Assembly: GCA_035318785.1 (NCBI GenBank)
Contig: DATHDZ010000029.1
Location: 1-7,590 of the forward strand
Source: CAIYRG01 sp035318785
GTDB lineage: Bacteria > Pseudomonadota > Alphaproteobacteria > Micropepsales > Micropepsaceae
DNA: 7,590 nt
Direction of reading: 5' to 3'
The notes under the pieces are model-generated. The model worked only from the letters and a program-made list of their open reading frames with translations, did no database searches and had not been told where the DNA came from. The first letter of the stretch is position 1, and the number at the start of each line of letters is the position of its first letter. A program made the translations under genes and the position numbers. This document shows positions 6,282 to 7,590 of the stretch, in pieces.

Positions 6282-6296
6282 GAACGATACCGGAAC
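6282..6296. promoter_or_regulatory. Perfect LexA (SOS) box, alphaproteobacterial type
   Basis: GAACGATACCGGAAC is an exact GAAC-N7-GAAC direct repeat, the known LexA operator of alphaproteobacteria (also written GTTC-N7-GTTC). It lies 151 bases before the recA start. recA is the classic SOS target in this class, so the assignment is strong even though the distance is larger than usual and implies a long leader or a promoter downstream of the box. Confidence 0.82.
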
Positions 6297-6340
6297 GAAG
6301 AGCCAATTCTGAAAGTCGCTTCAGATGCTTATCAGGGGGC

Positions 6341-6368
6341 TTGCCAAAGAGAACAAAGCATGTACATT
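6341..6368 (+). promoter_or_regulatory. Candidate recA promoter
   Basis: TTGCCA (6341-6346, five of six matches to the sigma-70 -35) and TACATT (6363-6368, four of six to the -10) are separated by 16 bases. A start near 6375 would give a recA leader of about 70 bases. The near-match SOS box overlaps the spacer and the -10. A promoter overlapping the perfect box at 6282-6296 is the alternative; there CTGAAC could serve as the -35, but no good -10 follows. Confidence 0.42.
6351..6365. promoter_or_regulatory. Near-match second SOS box inside the recA promoter
   Basis: GAACAAAGCATGTAC is GAAC-N7-GTAC, one base away from the alphaproteobacterial LexA operator with exact spacing. It sits between the candidate -35 and -10 of recA, a good place for repression. 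It may be a second, weaker LexA site cooperating with the perfect box 69 bases upstream, or a coincidence. Confidence 0.45.
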
Positions 6369-6447
6369 TGCAGTCATGGTCGGGCTCGGGGATGAAAATT
6401 CGAGGCCTGGGCATTTCGGAAACGCCATGAAATAAGGGAGCGGGCTC

Positions 6448-7521
6448 ATGTCACAGGCGGTTCTTCGGGTGGTGGAAAGAGAAGACGGCGATAAGAAGCG
6501 TGCGCTCGAGGCTGCGCTTTCCCAGATTGATCGCGCCTTCGGCAAGGGCTCGGTGATGAAGCTGGGCCAGCGCGAGAAGGCGGTGGACGCCGATGCGGTC
6601 TCTACCGGCTCGCTGGGGCTCGACATCGCGCTCGGGATTGGCGGTCTTCCCCGCGGGCGGGTGATCGAAGTCTACGGCCCGGAATCCTCCGGCAAGACGA
6701 CTTTGGCGCTGCACGTGGTGGCCGAGATCCAAAAGAAGGGCGGTGTCGCCGCCTATGTGGACGCGGAACACGCGCTCGATCCCGGCTATGCCAAGAAATT
6801 GGGCGTCGACATCGACGAGCTCCTGATCTCGCAGCCCGACACCGGGGAACAAGCCCTCGAAATCACCGACACGCTGGTGCGCTCTGGCGGCGTCGATATC
6901 GTGGTGGTGGATTCGGTCGCCGCGCTTACGCCGAGGGCCGAGCTCGAAGGCGAAATGGGCGATCAATTGCCGGGGCTGCAGGCGCGGCTGATGAGCCAGG
7001 CCTTGCGCAAGCTCACCGGATCGATTTCCAAATCGAACACCATCGTGCTCTTCATCAATCAAATCCGCATGAAGATCGGCGTCATGTTCGGCAATCCCGA
7101 GACGACAACGGGTGGCAACGCGCTGAAATTCTACGCCAGCGTGCGCCTCGACATCCGCCGCATTGGCGCCATCAAGGACCGCGACGAGGTGGTCGGCAAT
7201 CAGACCCGCGTGAAAGTGGTCAAGAATAAGGTCGCCCCGCCATTCCGCCAGGTCGAGTTTGACATCATGTATGGCCACGGCATCTCCAAATCGGGCGAGC
7301 TTCTGGATCTCGGGGCCAAGGCGGGCATCGTCGAAAAATCCGGTTCCTGGTTTTCCTATGATGGCCAGCGCCTCGGCCAAGGGCGCGAAAGCGCGAAGCA
7401 ATATCTGGAAGCGAACAAGGATGTGGCGGCGGAGATCGAAGCCGCGATTCGTTCGAATGCCGGGCTGCTGTCGGCCGGGCTCACGGTTGGGGGCGACGAA
7501 GCGGCCGCCGCCGAGGACTGA
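6448..7521 (+). CDS. recA: Recombinase A
   Basis: RecA coats single-stranded DNA, uses ATP to drive homologous pairing and strand exchange, and triggers LexA self-cleavage in the SOS response. The 357 residues fit the family. The N-terminal helix carries ALEAALSQIDRAFGKGSVMK (19-38). The ATPase core has Walker A GPESSGKTT (77-85, Lys83), catalytic Glu107 in VDAEHALDP, and Walker B IVVVDSVAAL (151-160, Asp155). Loop L1 is near 165-180 and L2 near 205-220, with Gln205 in NQIRMKIG and then ETTTGGNALKFYASVR. These key residues are all 11 positions later than in E. coli, reflecting a longer N-terminus. The acidic C-terminal tail ends EAAAAED. The start follows AAGGGAG (6434-6440) by seven bases. 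It is a single-gene unit with its own SOS control and terminator. Confidence 0.99.
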   Translation: MSQAVLRVVEREDGDKKRALEAALSQIDRAFGKGSVMKLGQREKAVDADAVSTGSLGLDIALGIGGLPRGRVIEVYGPESSGKTTLALHVVAEIQKKGGVAAYVDAEHALDPGYAKKLGVDIDELLISQPDTGEQALEITDTLVRSGGVDIVVVDSVAALTPRAELEGEMGDQLPGLQARLMSQALRKLTGSISKSNTIVLFINQIRMKIGVMFGNPETTTGGNALKFYASVRLDIRRIGAIKDRDEVVGNQTRVKVVKNKVAPPFRQVEFDIMYGHGISKSGELLDLGAKAGIVEKSGSWFSYDGQRLGQGRESAKQYLEANKDVAAEIEAAIRSNAGLLSAGLTVGGDEAAAAED

Positions 7522-7523
7522 CA

Positions 7524-7547
7524 CCGTTCCTATCGGCATGGGAACGG
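7524..7547 (+). repeat. Hairpin just after recA
   Basis: CCGTTCC (7524-7530) pairs with GGAACGG (7541-7547). The interior can add a G-U and two A-U pairs, giving up to ten pairs around a four-base loop. No T run follows, so by itself it is not a standard intrinsic terminator. It begins three bases after the recA stop and could protect the 3' end or help the terminator downstream. Confidence 0.6.
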
Positions 7548-7554
7548 CTCCCCC

Positions 7555-7588
7555 GAAGGCGCCCCGTGAGGGGCGCCTTCAACTTTTT
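7555..7588 (+). terminator. Intrinsic terminator of recA
   Basis: GAAGGCGCCCC (7555-7565) and GGGGCGCCTTC (7570-7580) form a perfect eleven-base-pair stem with loop GTGA, followed after AAC by TTTTT (7584-7588). The strong GC stem plus T run is a clear Rho-independent terminator 33 bases after the recA stop. It ends recA transcription before whatever gene lies to the right. Confidence 0.92.
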
Positions 7589-7590
7589 GA

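Larger units (their letters stand above)
6172..6447. promoter_or_regulatory. recA upstream control region
   Basis: These 276 bases between the small minus-strand gene and recA are visibly less GC-rich than the flanking genes, at 47-50% over 6241-6360 by hand count. They hold a perfect SOS box, a near-match SOS box and a candidate promoter, all listed separately. Open frames on both strands cross the region, but they lack the strong third-position GC of the real genes here, and I recognise no protein in them. A 12-codon frame (6392-6430) lies in the predicted recA leader. I regard the region as mainly regulatory. Confidence 0.65.

Noticed and set aside
6274..6285. Inverted repeat GTTC-N4-GAAC next to the SOS box
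   Set aside because: It has the reverse arrangement of the Gram-positive GAAC-N4-GTTC LexA box and is short; the GAAC is already part of the direct-repeat operator.
6081..6395. Plus-strand open frame of 104 codons upstream of recA
   Set aside because: It runs antisense to the small minus-strand gene and through the recA control region; no known motif and no convincing ribosome binding site.
6451..7539. Minus-strand open frame of 362 codons opposite recA
   Set aside because: It mirrors the highly conserved recA gene in reverse; the frame is kept open by recA codon bias, not by selection on the antisense product.

Overview
The window comes from a GC-rich alphaproteobacterium. The evidence is a hybrid histidine kinase that matches CckA throughout, a perfect CtrA-type TTAA-N7-TTAA box in front of flagellar genes, the alphaproteobacterial type of SOS box (GAAC-N7-GAAC) before recA, and a small YEEYRRNA-type protein of a family I associate with Bradyrhizobium and its relatives. 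I cannot name the order or genus.

Layout. Positions 1-196 (minus strand) hold the N-terminus of fliO, cut by the window edge. A 217-base divergent control region follows, with one perfect and one degenerate CtrA-like box. From 414 to 5931 (plus strand) there is a tightly packed run: flgB, flgC, fliE, fliQ, fliR, flhB and cckA. The largest gap is 49 bases, and that gap is spanned by a 17-codon reading frame overlapping both neighbours. A small minus-strand gene (5968-6171) faces cckA. The recA control region (about 6172-6447) carries a perfect SOS box, a second near-match and a candidate promoter. recA occupies 6448-7521 and is followed by two hairpins, the second a textbook intrinsic terminator.

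How it fits together. FlgB, FlgC and FliE build the proximal rod and its junction with the export gate. FliO, FliQ, FliR and FlhB are membrane parts of the flagellar type III export apparatus. CckA, through ChpT, controls phosphorylation of CtrA, the regulator predicted to bind upstream of flgB. If the run is one transcript, the kinase gene sits at the end of an operon controlled by its own output regulator. recA is a separate SOS-controlled unit. From memory, Caulobacter crescentus also has fliQ-fliR-flhB directly before cckA and recA not far away, so the core order looks like conserved synteny. I see no mobile elements, CRISPR arrays, tRNA or rRNA genes, and no wholly new multi-gene system. 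The less ordinary parts are the control regions, the fliE-fliQ bridging frame and the small minus-strand gene.
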